A stretch of 64,000 nt of DNA from Chrysomallon squamiferum (taxonomy: Eukaryota > Mollusca > Gastropoda > Neomphalida > Peltospiridae): positions 10,732,782 through 10,796,781 of the forward strand of contig CM022678.1 in NCBI GenBank assembly GCA_012295275.1, in the 5' to 3' direction. This document shows positions 12,910 through 25,796 of this stretch, in pieces. The stretch's first letter is position 1. Each line of letters begins with the position of its first letter. Under the pieces are notes generated by a model. It did no database searches. It had not been told where the DNA came from and was given only the letters and a program-made list of their open reading frames with translations. A program made the translations under genes and the position numbers.

Positions 12910-13380
12910 TGTGAAACACCATTAGTAAACATGGGATTTGTTCATTTACACACACAGCAATGTCAGACTCAGTCTGCTAATACAAAGACTCCTGGAAGAA
13001 GTTTATTCAATAAAATACTATCAGAAACATGTTTTGTTGTTGTGTTTGTATAATGTGCAATTCTGATGTTTAAATAACAACACTTGTTGCTTTTGTGGTA
13101 TCTGTCTGAAATAGGAAAAACACAGATAATTTAATTTTTTATTGTTTTTATTACTAACATTGTTTACTGTTATATCTATATCATTGCCATTTACTAATAC
13201 AAATGAATGTTTGTTGAAAAATCAGTATCTTTTCAATATAGTAAATTGTGTTTTATCTGGATTTCTGTGTCGCCAAATATCAACTAAATTATAATTATAA
13301 ATAACTGACTGTAATTCATTACTACTTTTCATACTGAAATTTTTTATTATTAATGCCTACATCTATATTAGGATCTCAAA

Positions 13381-13590
13381 TTACATTAAAATCTCTGTAT
13401 TTTTAAAATCCACAAATTTACATAATCCTTTAAAAAATAAAATTCTTTCTTCAATATTATTAGGCACATATACAGTTATAAAACTATATTCATCATCATC
13501 TATTTTAGTATTAACTTTTAAAATCTTGCCTTCAGTGTCACAATTATTAAAGGTAAACTTATAAGGATTGTGAAATATAAAATTACCCAC
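13381..13590 (-). mobile_element. LINE endonuclease-domain remnant
   Basis: The 69-codon minus-strand frame contains EGKILKVNTKIDDDEYSFIT and then VYVPNNIEERILFFKGL. This fits the APE-type endonuclease of non-LTR retrotransposons: G(R/K)xLxVxIxIxxxxxxxVNIYAPNxxxxRxxFF. The N-terminal catalytic part and the reverse transcriptase are absent, and the frame is lost upstream around an A9 run. A 5'-truncated, dead LINE copy is the likely origin. Confidence 0.6.
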
Positions 13591-13599
13591 ACAAAAAAA

Positions 13600-15040
13600 A
13601 ACCCATTCCTTATCTTAGATATTAAGATTCATAAATTTACTTTATGCTAAGAAATATATAAGAACACAAACTCAACTTCACCTGCTCAGATTTGTTTCTC
13701 TTTGCAATGGCAGCAGTACAAACTTTATTTAACCAGAAAATAATTGTATCCTCTGTGCCTGATGGAAGTTCACTGGATGCGTTAAAAGTTTTTTAATTCT
13801 TTGCTCAGTATGCTGCATGTAAAGACAGAGGTCTTATTACATTATATGATAAATTATACAAAACATGCACCCAAATATCATTCTCCTTCCCTATCTCTCC
13901 ATTCCTTCAGCCTCTCCCTCTTTCTCTCATACATTCATAGATTTGCTTGTTTAACTCTAATTATTCTCTTTCTTTTCAGCTATGTGTTAATAAACAAGGT
14001 AGAATGATGAATGTCTTTAAATACTTTCTTTATTGGCAGCATTCTGAAATACTGACCTTTACAAACGGATCTTTTAAAGTCTGAAACCATTCAATTTTAA
14101 TAATAAAATTGTATTTAGATAGGTAAAAACATCAATCAGTATATACACTAAAACTGAATATTTTTACCATATATTTACCATTTATCATCTAAAGTATAGA
14201 ATGAAGAAAATAATCTTTAACAGAGCCAAACAAACTCATTTTAATAAAATAAGATTTAAAATGTTAAGTAATTAACAAAATAATAAAAAAAAATAAATAA
14301 AAATAAATAAAATTAAGTATAAGTATATGTATGAGTATAAATTATAAAAAGAAATTAAGAAATAAAACAACAGAATTCCTGATGGCCGGGACAGCAAATT
14401 CTACCAAAACAACTGCACTGGCATATGTCAACATTAGCGCATCAATTAGAGCTGTATGTGCATATTAAAAAATAATAATAAATAAATAATAAACAGTTAT
14501 AGTAAATAGCTAATACTTCTTTATTATTAGGATTTAAATTGTACTTTTATCAGTTACTGGACTGTTCACGCAATATGGGCTGTGGGATATTCTCAGTGTA
14601 CATTGTTATTAATAAATAATTTTTATGAATAATGCCTAATCATTATAATGATAATAATAAAATAATTAACAAAACAACAGCAAATAAGTGATTATTATTA
14701 CGATATTTTATAATCAATAAATTATAAAGAGTTTCTACAGAACTTATTTTACTCTCTAATACACAAAAATAAAATAAAAAACTCACATCTCAGAATGGTG
14801 CAGTCTGCATAAGAATGGTTTCTTAACAGGTGATTCATCCTTCTCCATGATGTAAATTCCCTTTCTTAACAGAATAATAATGCCGTGACCTACGAAAAAT
14901 AGCAATACCAATAGTAAATACAATATATATTATTTTTTGAAAGAAGATGATATTGTTTCAGATAAATGCATTTTTCTCTGCTTATTATCGTTTGTGAATG
15001 TCATAATAAATTTATTTGCATGTGAAATTGCCAACACACA
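13600..15040. other. AT-rich stretch without a gene
   Basis: Only short AAT/AAAT runs and poor-quality frames. A short higher-GC patch near 14380-14460 is unassigned. Confidence 0.5.
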
Positions 15041-15042
15041 CA

Positions 15043-15044
<2 letters not shown>

Positions 15045-15119
<75 letters not shown>
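15045..15119. repeat. (CT)n microsatellite
   Basis: About 37 uninterrupted CT repeats. The open frames over it on both strands are artefacts. Confidence 0.95.
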
Positions 15120-15122
<3 letters not shown>

Positions 15123-15719
15123 AATTCTATTAAATTGAATACTCACCAAGTAACAGTTACCGAATTAAAAATAAAAATAATCTGGCTGTCAAACATCAGT
15201 TCATACTGTTTTGAAAAGCGTAGTATACATTCGAACCCGTGTATGTTCGAAACACTGTGGTTTATCGAGACTGGTCTCGGCCTGACTTTATTTAGTATTT
15301 AAGAAGTAATTAATTTGTTTATTCTCACAAAAATTATTATAGAATTTGTAGAAATTAATTCTGGTTTCCGACCTACATGTGATTTCCTGTCTATTGTCGC
15401 AGCCACAGTATAACTTGTGGTGTTTGATGAAGTCATTCTCTGTCAGATTATCTCAAGTATGTATTTACAATTAACTTAGATTTTACAAATCAGGACAATT
15501 ATAATGTATTCATTTCTGAGCTAAAAATGAAATTAAGAAAAATAACCATAATAATTATTAATATTATTAATATATATATACAGAGGACTCGAATGTCTCC
15601 GTCTATTCTGCCGAGACGATCCGAACGGTCACGATCAGTTTTACGATACTGGTTCAGCGAGACTCGTGGTTTTGTTTATCAAGACTACAGATAACGCCAT
15701 GCCTATCCGGTCTAGAAAG

Positions 15720-15860
15720 TTTGTGTTTATAAACCGATGTTGGCAAATTAAGGTGAGCCTATAAGTCCAATTTATCGAACTACGAGCAAACCTTTTATAT
15801 GAAGTAAATATTTGAGATTAATACTGACTCTTATGTTATATCTTATAGAAAAAAAGGCGA
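15720..15860 (+). repeat. Interspersed repeat, copy 2
   Basis: Diverged copy of the block at 4360-4500 (GTTTATAAACCGATGTTGGC, then TTATCGAACTACGAGCAAAC, TTTTATATGAAGTAAATATT). Same orientation; the spacing of conserved blocks is kept. Confidence 0.6.
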
Positions 15861-16102
15861 CTATATCATAATCTTTTTACCATCCCAGTCGCTGAAACGG
15901 AACTTAGTCGCAATTAATTCTTAAAAATTGTGACTAAATAATTTATAATTTTAATATTTTCAGCAATTTGTAAATTTTTTTTTTTTTATTTTTTGGTTTC
16001 CAAATGATAAATGATAAATTTTATAATTTTGTTTAAATTTTTTTTTTTTTAACAATTATTTATTAGGGTTATCAATGATAAATGTAATTTATCTATTTAC
16101 AG

Positions 16103-16238
16103 GATAAACAAGCCTTCTGCTGACCAGAAAAAGGCCAAGGATGACCACTTGACCATGTGTGTAGTGCAGCGTTCAGTGAAGAACATAACTTCTCCAGTCC
16201 TGACAGTTAAGAGAAATTTGTACAGACTCAGACACTGA
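16103..16238 (+). CDS. Possible exon upstream of the EGF gene, copy A side
   Basis: After the acceptor ATTTACAG a frame of 44 codons is open (starts INKPSADQKKAKDDHLTMCV) and stops at TGA 16236-16238. It lies just outside the left edge of the duplicated unit, and copy B has no counterpart. Function unknown; it could be a chance frame. Confidence 0.25.
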
Positions 16239-16885
16239 GATGTGCTCAACATGTTTGTAAACAGATGCTGGGTATAATGGACAAGTAATTCAGTTTACTA
16301 CCAGATTTTATAAACTGCTTAATGTCACCTGAGAATGTTTTAATATTAATATTGTTTTAATGTTATTAATTAGGTATGTTTAAGTGAACAATGAGTTAAC
16401 AGTGAAAAGACAGTGAGTTATATCTATTATTAATTACTTCTATAATTTTTGTTTGTTGATTTAATTTTTAAAATGATAAAAAAAAGTCATTATCATTTTT
16501 CAACTATGCTGTTTTTAATGCATTTTATATTAATATTAAATTGACATAAACAAAAAACTGATTAAAAAAAATGAAGAAAAAAGAAACAAGTCAAAAAAAG
16601 TGTTTCAAAAAATAAATTACTTTTGTTTCAGAGTGAGAATGTAGAAGCCAGGGTTTGACATGGGAACAGATTTCTCATAAAGCTGAAGGCAATTTATGTC
16701 ATTATGGATACCACTTGAAAAAAGTATGAGAAAGGTTAGCATTTTTTTCTTTGAACTGTAGTGTACCTATCAAAGCAAAAAGTGCAAGGGCTGCCTGTCT
16801 TGTCTCAGATGAAAAAGTCCTTGGTTTCACAAATACTGAATAAGCTTTTTACTTTATTATTATTATTATTATTATCATTATTTAG

Positions 16886-18940
16886 ATCTAAATGAGTATA
16901 CATCAACTGATGCCAGTGTTACTAAGTATATTGATACTTGTACTAACAGAATCAGTGGATTCACTTGTTCCTGTCCGGCTGGGAAGAAACTTGAAAATCA
17001 CCAGACAACATGTGTTAGTAAGAATTTCTCATTACAAAATAAATTAATATAAAAATACGTTTTAAAATATTTTAAGAACATAATTATATTTTCAAATTTG
17101 AAACAACTTATTCTGTAAAATTAGAAATTTCTGATCATATTTAGATTATACTTTTAATATAAGTTTATAAATTTTGTTTTACATAAAAATACTAACACTA
17201 AAGTTTGATTTTAAATTGTTTTATTTATTTTAATTTAAATTTTATTTTTTCCTCTCAGAGCATTGTCAGTGTAAAGCTGGCTGAGTGGTGTGTGATGTGA
17301 AAACAACAGAGATGAATGTAGTGTTTCAACAGTTTCATGTCGAGCAAACAGCAACTGTAAAAACCTGCCAGTCTCCTATCATTTGAGTGTAAACAGGATA
17401 TCACAACTGGCCAAATGGATGTATAGGTGAGTAGGATACTTAATAAATAGTTGATTTACTGAATATTAAAAATTTCGTAACAGGTTGAAATTATAATATT
17501 TTATATAATAAACAGTTATATGCAATGAATTATTCCTTATTATTTAATAAATAGTTATACATTACAAATGATTTCTTATTATTTATGAAATATTTATATG
17601 CTGTAAATGATTCCTTTCTACTTAATAAATATTTATATGCTCAAAATGATTGCTTATTACTTTAAAAAAAAAAAACATTACTAGTTAAATGATACAAAAA
17701 ATTGATGAATTTTCTATATATCATTTTGTGATTTTAATTACCAAAGAAATCAGAATGGATGTTTTAGATTGAAAAATGACATAGGAATGAGTTAATTAAT
17801 ACCTCAGTGACAACATTAACTTTATCTGCATTAAAATTTAATAAATAAATAAATAAATAAAATAATAAAAATATCATTTTATACTTGTTAATAATGTTTT
17901 ATTCAAAAATGTTTATTTAACACATAAAATCAACTTTCAGTAACTAAGAAACAACAAAAAAGAAGCCAAAACAAAACCTGTTTAGTACCAGCTAATTTTA
18001 TTTTTTTCAGTTTGAGTCACATTAATTTTTAGCAACATGAAAAGAAACCCCCCAAAAGTCAACACTTTTTATTTAAATGTAACAAAATTTTATAAAATTA
18101 TAAAATATTTTATTTTCATTTGTGTCAGAAAGTGATAAAATTGTAAATTATTTTCTTGTGACAAAATATAATAAAGTTATAAAAATATTTTATGTTCAGT
18201 TGTGACAGTGCTGCAGTGAACAGTTCGTGTGAACAGGGCTGCAGGGTGCATGACACAGTGGAGCAGTGTTTGTGTAGAAATGTTTACCTTGAATTCAGAC
18301 AACAAAACATGTTCAGGTGAGTCAGTTCTATCTGGTTCTCAGGTTAAATTGTTCACTTCAAGCATTCTTAGTTTATTCATATTTTAAGTGTTATCTCTTT
18401 GAATCTGACTGGCCAGCATTTCTACCATTATCTGTTTTTTTTATTATTAATAATGTCATGCTCATTATGTAATCAGCAATCAGTTTTTACAGCTTAGGTA
18501 TGCATTAGTAGCTTTTGTGCTATTCAAATAGTTAAGTTAAAGTTCTCATTTCTGGAATTAAGAAAAATTTCAAAGCAGTTAATACTATTTCAGAAACTTG
18601 TCAAAATTTTATGAATAAATTTTATTTTTATTAATAATAATTATATCCCTGTAATTCAAACTTGACTAATTTTATTAACTGCTTGAAACTTCTCAGAATC
18701 TCTGAATTTTAAATTTCGGTTAATCCATATATTTATTATAAATAATGTCTTTGTAAATGATGTTTGATGTCAAACCGTAGGAGTAAGTTTAATTGTTGTT
18801 AATGATTGAGATGTGATTTATTTGTTTCTCTCTTTCAGATATAAATGAATATAAATCAGAACTATAACTACTGTGATGGAGGCTACACATGTACATGAAT
18901 GGGTGTTTATAAATGGGAACTGATCAAATTACTTGTAGAG
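16886..18940 (+). pseudogene. Decayed EGF-repeat gene, copy A (four exons)
   Basis: Four exons with GT-AG signals lie at 16886-17017, 17259-17426, 18200-18316 and 18839-18940; the first three have copy B counterparts of the same or nearly the same length. Exon 1 codes a calcium-binding-type EGF domain (CTNRISGFTCSC, GKKLENHQTTCV), but the first Cys of DINEC has become Tyr. Exon 2 reads HCQCKAG then TGA (Trp in copy B), and in another frame DECSVSTVSCRANSNCKNLP. Exon 3 reads CEQGCRVHDTVEQCLC and shifts to LNSDNKTCS. Exon 4 is a worn domain ending TDQITCRG. The ancestral protein was presumably a secreted or membrane EGF-repeat protein. Stops, shifts and a lost Cys make this a pseudogene. Confidence 0.75.
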
Positions 18941-18959
18941 GTAGATGTATATTAATATA

Positions 18960-19040
18960 TCACATACACACATCAACACATACACATGAAAACGTGCATA
19001 CACAAACCTCCATACACACACACACATATATATATATATA
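18960..19040. repeat. CA/TA-rich microsatellite
   Basis: Interrupted CACA tract ending in (TA)n at about 19025-19041, within the decayed EGF region; copy B has a shorter version near 42243-42330. Confidence 0.6.
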
Positions 19041-19059
19041 TAGTGAATTGAATGATATC

Positions 19060-19320
19060 AAAGCAACTACAGTGAAATCAATGAAATGTAATGATAAGAT
19101 ATACACTGAAATGAAATACAATGAATGAAATTAAATGAAGTGAATGAAATGTAGTGTGGTGCAATGAAATTGATTGAAATACAATATATGAAATGAAATA
19201 ATAATACAATACACTAAAATAAATCAAATACTATGAAATACAATAAATGAATAGAACTGAATTGAACTGAAATAAATGATTCACAATGAAATAAAGTGAA
19301 ATGAAATACAATACAATGCT
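19060..19320. repeat. Degenerate ATGAAAT pentamer/heptamer repeat
   Basis: Irregular units of the type AATGAAAT/GAAATACA fill about 260 bp; copy B holds the same type of sequence at 42330-42595. It is low-complexity DNA, not coding. Confidence 0.7.
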
Positions 19321-19737
19321 AAATTAAAATGATTTTGTTCATGGAATAAATGGCTTTTTTACAGTAAGTAAAGAATCATGAAAATAATTAAGTGACAACC
19401 CATCCCATTTGAATCATATCAAACTTCATTGTACATGTAAATTGTATAATATTGTTTATACAACTCTGAATATTACTTTAATTTTAATATTTTTTTTTTT
19501 TCAGGTTCTATTATCGTAAGCTTGTTTTGAGAATGAAAGAAAATATGAGAAGTGACATTGATTCTAAGTGACTTGTGTTTATCTCCAAGTTCTTCACATT
19601 TTCTCACTGTACTGAACAAACTAAACAGAAGAAACATCAGAAGATAAAATATCTTCACAACAAATACGATGAACTGAACTTGTTATGTGGACTGCACTTA
19701 CTGAAGAATTTATAAATCTGTGAAACTGTGATTTCAG

Positions 19738-19889
19738 ATTCAGAGTGTCATTCATGCAAGATACAGTCAGACATAGACCAGTGGACAGAATGTTTGGACC
19801 AGACAGTCAAGTGTGAAAAAGAAATTATTTTAAAATGTCTGATGCAGAAATCCTTGATTTACTGCTTTAAAAAACTACAAATTATATAG
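19738..19889 (+). CDS. Cys-rich terminal exon of the EGF gene, copy A (probably dead)
   Basis: After the acceptor GTGATTTCAG the frame is open for 50 codons: SECHSCKIQSDIDQWTECLD, QTVKCEKEIILKC, LMQKSLIYCFKK, and a TAG stop. Six Cys at regular spacing suggest a small disulfide-bonded or membrane-proximal segment. Copy B keeps the first 30 codons almost unchanged and stops earlier. Another small exon candidate (from 19505, FYYRKLVLRMKEN) precedes it and is also kept in B. Because upstream exons are broken, translation is doubtful. Confidence 0.45.
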
Positions 19890-19899
19890 CTCAAGGGAG

Positions 19900-21180
19900 A
19901 TAACTTTATTATTATTATTTTTTTTTTAATAAAATAGTGGTAAAGATTTATCAAAATGTTTGTTAATAAAACGTAAAATGGAATAAGATCTGTTGTATAG
20001 AAGATATTTTCTTAATGATTAATTTGCAGATTACATTGTATGTCAAGTTGTTTTAGTAATTTTTAATTTTTTTTCTAACCAAATGTCTTACTATTCTTTT
20101 TTCTTTTTTTTTTTTATTAATATACTTTTATTGGAAATCTTGTTTTATAGCATTCTCAGCACCTTAAACCTTTTTAAACATTTTAAATAATTTTTAATTT
20201 GAAAGTTCAGATACATTTTATACCATATTTCACTAAATTTTTTATTAAGGATTTTGTTGAGGCTTTTCTAAAATTATCTTTTTTATATGCAAAAGTAGCT
20301 TAGATGTTGATCTTTTCTTTTTTGTGTTCAAATAAATATTTCAAATTATTTTGTTTTCTGTTTTTCATTACATATTTGTAGCTAGAATTTTCATCAGACT
20401 TGAGAAACAGTTTCCTAAGAGTGAATGTTTGTATTTATATAGTTTTGAAATAAGAGTAGAAGTAATAGATACAATTGTGGAAGTAGTGATACAGATAATG
20501 TTGCAGCAGTTAGTAATAGAATTAGTAGTAGTAGTAACAGAAATAGAAATAATAGTAGCAATAGTAATACTAGTAGAAGGTAATAAAAAGTGCAATAGCA
20601 TAAGTAATTGAGGGAGTACTGTAATAATGGAAATATTTTTTAAAAATGTTGCTATGTACATATTCAGAAAACACCATAAACACTTTGCTTGGAGATATAT
20701 AATTTTTAATTTTACTTTCATTTCAAATGACTGAAAAATTCGGCTGTTAAATGGTTTATTCTATCTTTCTATCTGTCTTCTATCTGTCTGTCTGTCTCTA
20801 TCTGTCTGTGTATATGTGGAACCAGTCATTACACATATTATATAAAATAACTAAAGCTTATTGCTGACCTTGTTATACAGGCTTTTCTTTTTATTTATGA
20901 GAGGTAATTATATTCAAACATTTATAATAGGTAATTATAAATGTTTATTTAAACCCTGTTTTCTCCTTCCAAACAAATATTTAAATTATTCTGTTTTGTT
21001 ATTTATATTTTTAATTTAAGCTAGAGTCATAGACAACTTCATAGGGTAAAGTGGAGGGGAACAGTGATTAACAAATTCAGTGTTTAGCTGTTATTACAGA
21101 CATTTCACTAGATGTCAGTCTGATCCCAGGATCAAATCAGGAGAGCAAATTTTTTTTACAAAATGAGATTGAATGATAAT
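19900..21180. other. AT-rich stretch without a gene, copy A
   Basis: Contains the AAGGGAGATAACT box at about 19893-19905 (also in copy B at about 43191) and a (TAG)n-like degenerate triplet stretch near 20455-20580. Reading frames of 86 and 117 codons across the triplet stretch on the two strands are low-complexity and not credible. Confidence 0.5.
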
Positions 21181-21219
21181 TCATGAGAGAAGCAGATAGA
21201 CAGACAGAGGGAGACAGAT

Positions 21220-21258
<39 letters not shown>

Positions 21259-21285
21259 TAGAGAGAGAGAGAGAAGCAGATAGAC

Positions 21286-21361
<76 letters not shown>
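21220..21361. repeat. (GA)n microsatellite with GACAGATA interruptions
   Basis: Two GA arrays (about 21224-21253 and 21290-21361) joined by a GACAGATAGA stretch. It marks the start of a cassette: the following AAAGTCTGGGTGAGGATTGG is repeated at about 24943 and about 44174, also after GA tracts. Confidence 0.9.
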
Positions 21362-21366
<5 letters not shown>

Positions 21367-21607
21367 CAATAATAATAACAGTTTAATTCAACAATAATAA
21401 AAAGTCTGGGTGAGGATTGGCTGAGGGTAGGTTTACAGTTAGATTTAAGACTGATTAATATTTATTGATAGATAAAAGAAGTCTGTTTTAGGAATTTTGT
21501 TTTCTACAAATAAAGCTATTATAATTCTTACTAGATTCAAAATAATTTTTAATTTCAGTACATAGTTTACTGTATTTTATCATTATTTCTGTATTGTTTC
21601 AGTTATG

Positions 21608-21669
<62 letters not shown>

Positions 21670-21670
21670 G
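21608..21670. repeat. (CTA)n microsatellite
   Basis: About 20 CTA repeats. Confidence 0.9.
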
Positions 21671-21999
21671 TACTATTTAATATATATTGACAAAAGGAAC
21701 ATTTCAGTGTTAATTCAATAAATGTATTTGTAAATATCTTACACTTCATATTATTTTTGCAAATTAGGTTAGGATTTTATATTTATTTTATTTTGTTTTA
21801 TTATTTGTTTTAATATATTTATTGATTGAAAAGTAGCAAATTATTTATGTATATGTTTGTATAGAACAGGTTTAGAACCTGGTAATACATACGAAAGTTA
21901 CAGCTGACTGGTTTGTTTTGATAGAAAAGAAAAAGAGAAGACATTGAATGTTAAACTCTGCTTAAAACATGATCATGTTATTTCCAACATATTTTAATT

Positions 22000-22528
22000 G
22001 TTATCTTCTTCTTCTTCTTCTTCTTCTTCTTATCATTATCACCAAACACATGCTACTACTAATATTAATAATAGATTTGTTAATTATGTTGTTGTTTTTT
22101 ATTATTATTATTTGTTTTTATTTACTTTTGTACTTCATTCCTTTTTGTCTGTAACTAAATTAATTTGTAATATATTTTTGACTGCGTATATTCAAAACGT
22201 GACAAAGTCAAGTGTGTTTCGCCTCGGTAAACAAATAGAATGTTAAACTGAACAAGTTGGGTATGAAGATTGTCGTGTCAGTGTGTATACACAGCTAAAT
22301 GCCAACTTGTTTTTATGTCTAATAGTTGTTACATATTTTTTTTTTCTTTTAAGCAGATCCAGTATCATCCAGTTCGTCATTCTATTTCAGACATGATTTA
22401 TTTTTCCAGTGTGTGTGTGTCTGTGTGTCTTAAAACATCATCAATTATTTTTTTTTTTTTTATTATGTTATTAGTGCTGGTTAATGATATCAGAAACCGG
22501 ATTCGAGTAATAAAAATAAATAAATAAT
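22000..22528 (+). repeat. Cassette R1, copy A (near-identical to 46.3-46.86 kb)
   Basis: The block from TATTCAAAACGTGACAAAGT through CGCCTCGGTAAACAAATAGA and TCATCCAGTTCGTCATTCTA is nearly identical to 46480-46855. A second, more diverged copy lies in copy A itself at about 23940-24180. It ends in a long CT tract, as does its partner. No coding function is evident. Confidence 0.8.

Positions 22529-22614
<86 letters not shown>
22529..22614. repeat. (CT)n microsatellite
   Basis: About 42 CT repeats directly after cassette R1. Confidence 0.95.
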
Positions 22615-22617
<3 letters not shown>

Positions 22618-22639
22618 GCGGATGGTAGCGGATATTTAA

Positions 22640-23460
22640 TGTCTTTGTTATAAAATTAAAAACGGATATCTTTGAAACTGTTTTTCAGTAGATACATTTC
22701 TCTTCTGTATACTAGGCATAGATAATCCTAATAAAGTAATAATGTTTATATGTATATAATCTTTTTATTATTATTATTAAGATAGTTTAAGTCTGTATAT
22801 AGCAACTATAAACTAGAAAAAAGTCGTGTGTGTGAGATTTTGTGTGTGTGTGTTAGTAATTATAATAAGTAAATAAACTTCGGGTTTTATATATTACAAA
22901 CATATAAACTTTTAATATTTAAGAATTGAGATAAAATAGCTAATGCGGTATTTGCTTAACAGGCAAAGTTTTAGAATTTTAGAATTAAGATAATTAGCTA
23001 TGGCGGGTTTTGTGTAACAAACAAACTAAAGTTTTAAAATGTGTCAGTCTAGGCTGGCTTCTCTTGCTCTTTGAATTCGATGTTTTCATTGACATCTACA
23101 GTAATCTAATAATTTGTAATCTTTGTAAAGTTCGGTGGGCCCTTTTATGAAATGGAGGTAACTGGATCGAGAAATTCTGATCTTGTTTTGATAAGCATTT
23201 GACAGCGGGTTAGGCTTAGATTTGTCCTGACATGTTGAGAAATTTTGCAGTGTAATCTGTGTCATTAAAGGCGTATATGTTTCACACATATGTATATGTT
23301 TCAGTATTACATTAAACAAGATTTATTTCTGATGACGTAGCATTTTATCTGTCAGGCGGTGGTTCTGAGTCATGTGATCAGCTGATTGTTGTCGTTCAGC
23401 CAGGACAGAAAAAAAAGTTGTTACAAGTATCAGTTCCGTACCTGAGTTAAATCATAGATG
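22640..23460 (+). repeat. Cassette R2, copy A
   Basis: The segment from AAAACGGATATCTTTGAAAC to TCATGTGATCAGCTGATTGT matches 44565-45545 in copy B. It holds two diverged copies of an AATTAAGATAATTAGCTATG block; copy B has a clean tandem duplication there. No gene supported. Confidence 0.75.
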
Positions 23461-23639
23461 TGGGCTTACTGTTGAGTATTGTATGTCATTTCACCACTAA
23501 TTATAATTTTTTTCTAAAGTAATAACATTCAGGATATATGAATCATAATAATCACAAACATAAAGGATTGACCCGAACTGAATAAACATCAACTGCTAAC
23601 ATATTTTTCTATTTTATCTTGCGAAAAAAACCTACATGG

Positions 23640-23700
23640 AAAATAATAATAAATAAAATAAATAAATAAATAAATAAATAGATAAATAAATAAATAAATG
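23640..23700. repeat. (AAAT)n microsatellite
   Basis: About 14 AAAT units with one AGAT interruption. Confidence 0.85.
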
Positions 23701-23939
23701 ATAAAAAGATTGTACTGAAGCAACAACTACTAATATTAATACTAATACTTATACTAACACTAACTCTACTCTATTACTAGCTCTACTACCTAATACTAAT
23801 AATTTTACTATCATTATCACCAAAAGTATACTACTGCGGATAACAATAAATCTGTTAATTGCTTTTGTTATTTTACTTTATTTACTTTATTATTTATTTA
23901 TTTATTTATAATTAATGCTTTTGGTGTGCACCTGAATTA

Positions 23940-24330
23940 ATTTTGTCATTCAAAACGTGACTAAACAGAGTCAAGTATGTTTCGCCTCGGTAAACAAACA
24001 GAATGTAAACTTCTGTTAAACTGAACTTGCAGGGTATGAACACCGGCGTGTCAGTGTGTCTACGTGACTAAATGCATATTTCTTTTTATGTCTAAACTTG
24101 TATTTCGTTTTTTTTTTTTTCTTAATTAGATCCAGTATCATCCACTTCGTCGTTCAATTTCAGATTTGGATGTTTCCACTGATTGTGTGTATGTGTGCGT
24201 GTGTAAACCAGTTTCTTTCTTTCTTTCTTTTCTTACATGGAAATCGTCTCTTTATATATATGTTTTTTATTATTTATAGGTTAGCATTTATACAGACTGA
24301 GCGAGATAAGCATAAGTTCATAAATTACAT
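23940..24330 (+). repeat. Cassette R1-like second copy within copy A
   Basis: Shares CAAAACGTGAC, TTTCGCCTCGGTAAACAAAC, GGTATGAACACCGGCGTGTC and AGATCCAGTATCATCCACTT with R1 at 22.2 kb but with many differences. It is followed by a CTTTCTTTCTTTCTTTTCTT tract and GTCTCTTTATATAT, both of which recur in copy B at about 48414-48460. Confidence 0.7.
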
Positions 24331-24805
24331 TTGGGAATATTAGTATTTGTACATACTGTCAACTATTAGAAGGGAAACAAATTTGTTTAAATTCATATTT
24401 TAATATGTTAGATATGGAAATTAGTTTAATACTGACATAAATTATGTTGAAACATGACCAACTGTATGTTTGTCTTGTATTTGTTTAATTGGAATTAATT
24501 TCTTTATTTAACAAGTCGATTTATCTTCATTATTTTTCTATCCAGAGTATATTCTCCTACTCCTAAAGAAATCTGTCATTATAAAACACTTGTAACTAGT
24601 TTTATCCTTCACACCAGCAACAAACAACATATATATAATATAAAAAAGAGAATGCTAGCTGCACATTATCACCACATTTCATATAATAATTAATATCGGG
24701 AAATCAATTCAATTATAATTGCAGAAAATACTAATTTTACTTAGTGATATTTGTTTCACTCACACAGAGACACACACACGTATATGCAGGTGTATCCCAG
24801 AAAGA

Positions 24806-24917
<112 letters not shown>

Positions 24918-25343
24918 AATAATAATTAAAAAAAATAAAAAAATCTGGGTGAGAATTGACTAAGGGTACGTTTATAGTTAGATTTAACATATTAAGATTT
25001 ATGAATAGGTAATATAAGTCTGATTTAGGAATTTTCTTTTTACAAACAAAATTATTATAGTTTTTATTAGATTTAATAATTTTTAATTTCAATACACATT
25101 TTACTGTATTTTATCTTTTATTAAATTTACAAGTTACAATTAAACTTGTAGTTTGCGTATATTTGTGATATTATCTTAGTATTATTTGTATTAATTGTAA
25201 TCATATCTGTCCTGTGTGCACCTAAATGAACCTGACATTGTAAAACACTTTTATTCATGTATGGAAACAAACAGTATATGTTCATCTTTGTCACCTAATG
25301 AAATATACTATAATTCACTGAATTAATTTGTTTAAAAACCATA

Positions 25344-25348
<5 letters not shown>

Positions 25349-25393
<45 letters not shown>
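25349..25393. repeat. (GT)n microsatellite
   Basis: About 22 GT repeats. Confidence 0.95.
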
Positions 25394-25394
<1 letters not shown>

Positions 25395-25728
25395 TAACAA
25401 TAATAAACAAAGGTATCTGATATATAGAGGAAAAGTTTTACTAAAAGCATATTGCTATTAATTATTTATTATCTTATAAAAAAAAGGATCAATAATCGCC
25501 TGTATATTTATACACGATCTGTTTTGGTTGTAGAAGTTGTATTATCTTTCTCTTTTGTCCAACAAACCTGTAAAGCGGGCTTCACCTTATCATATGATAA
25601 AAACATTGTGACGGTTTTATTCAGAGACGCTATTCTCGTTTTATCTGAACGAAAGTCTAAGATTTCATTATGTCATTTTGACCTTTACTTTCCTGTCCCA
25701 CTCTCACAGGGTTATGTTATATTTATGA

Positions 25729-25732
<4 letters not shown>

Positions 25733-25794
<62 letters not shown>
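25733..25794. repeat. (AT)n microsatellite
   Basis: About 30 AT repeats, self-complementary. Copy B has an equivalent at 48569-48628. Confidence 0.95.

Positions 25795-25796
<2 letters not shown>

Noticed and set aside
19473-19658. Minus-strand 61-codon frame, with a related 82-codon frame at 42712-42960
   Set aside because: Shared by both copies only because the DNA is duplicated; it is antisense to a probable EGF-gene exon and has no splice support of its own.
20351-20721. 86- and 117-codon frames on opposite strands
   Set aside because: They overlap a degenerate TAG/CTA triplet stretch, have low-complexity composition, and are not kept in copy B.
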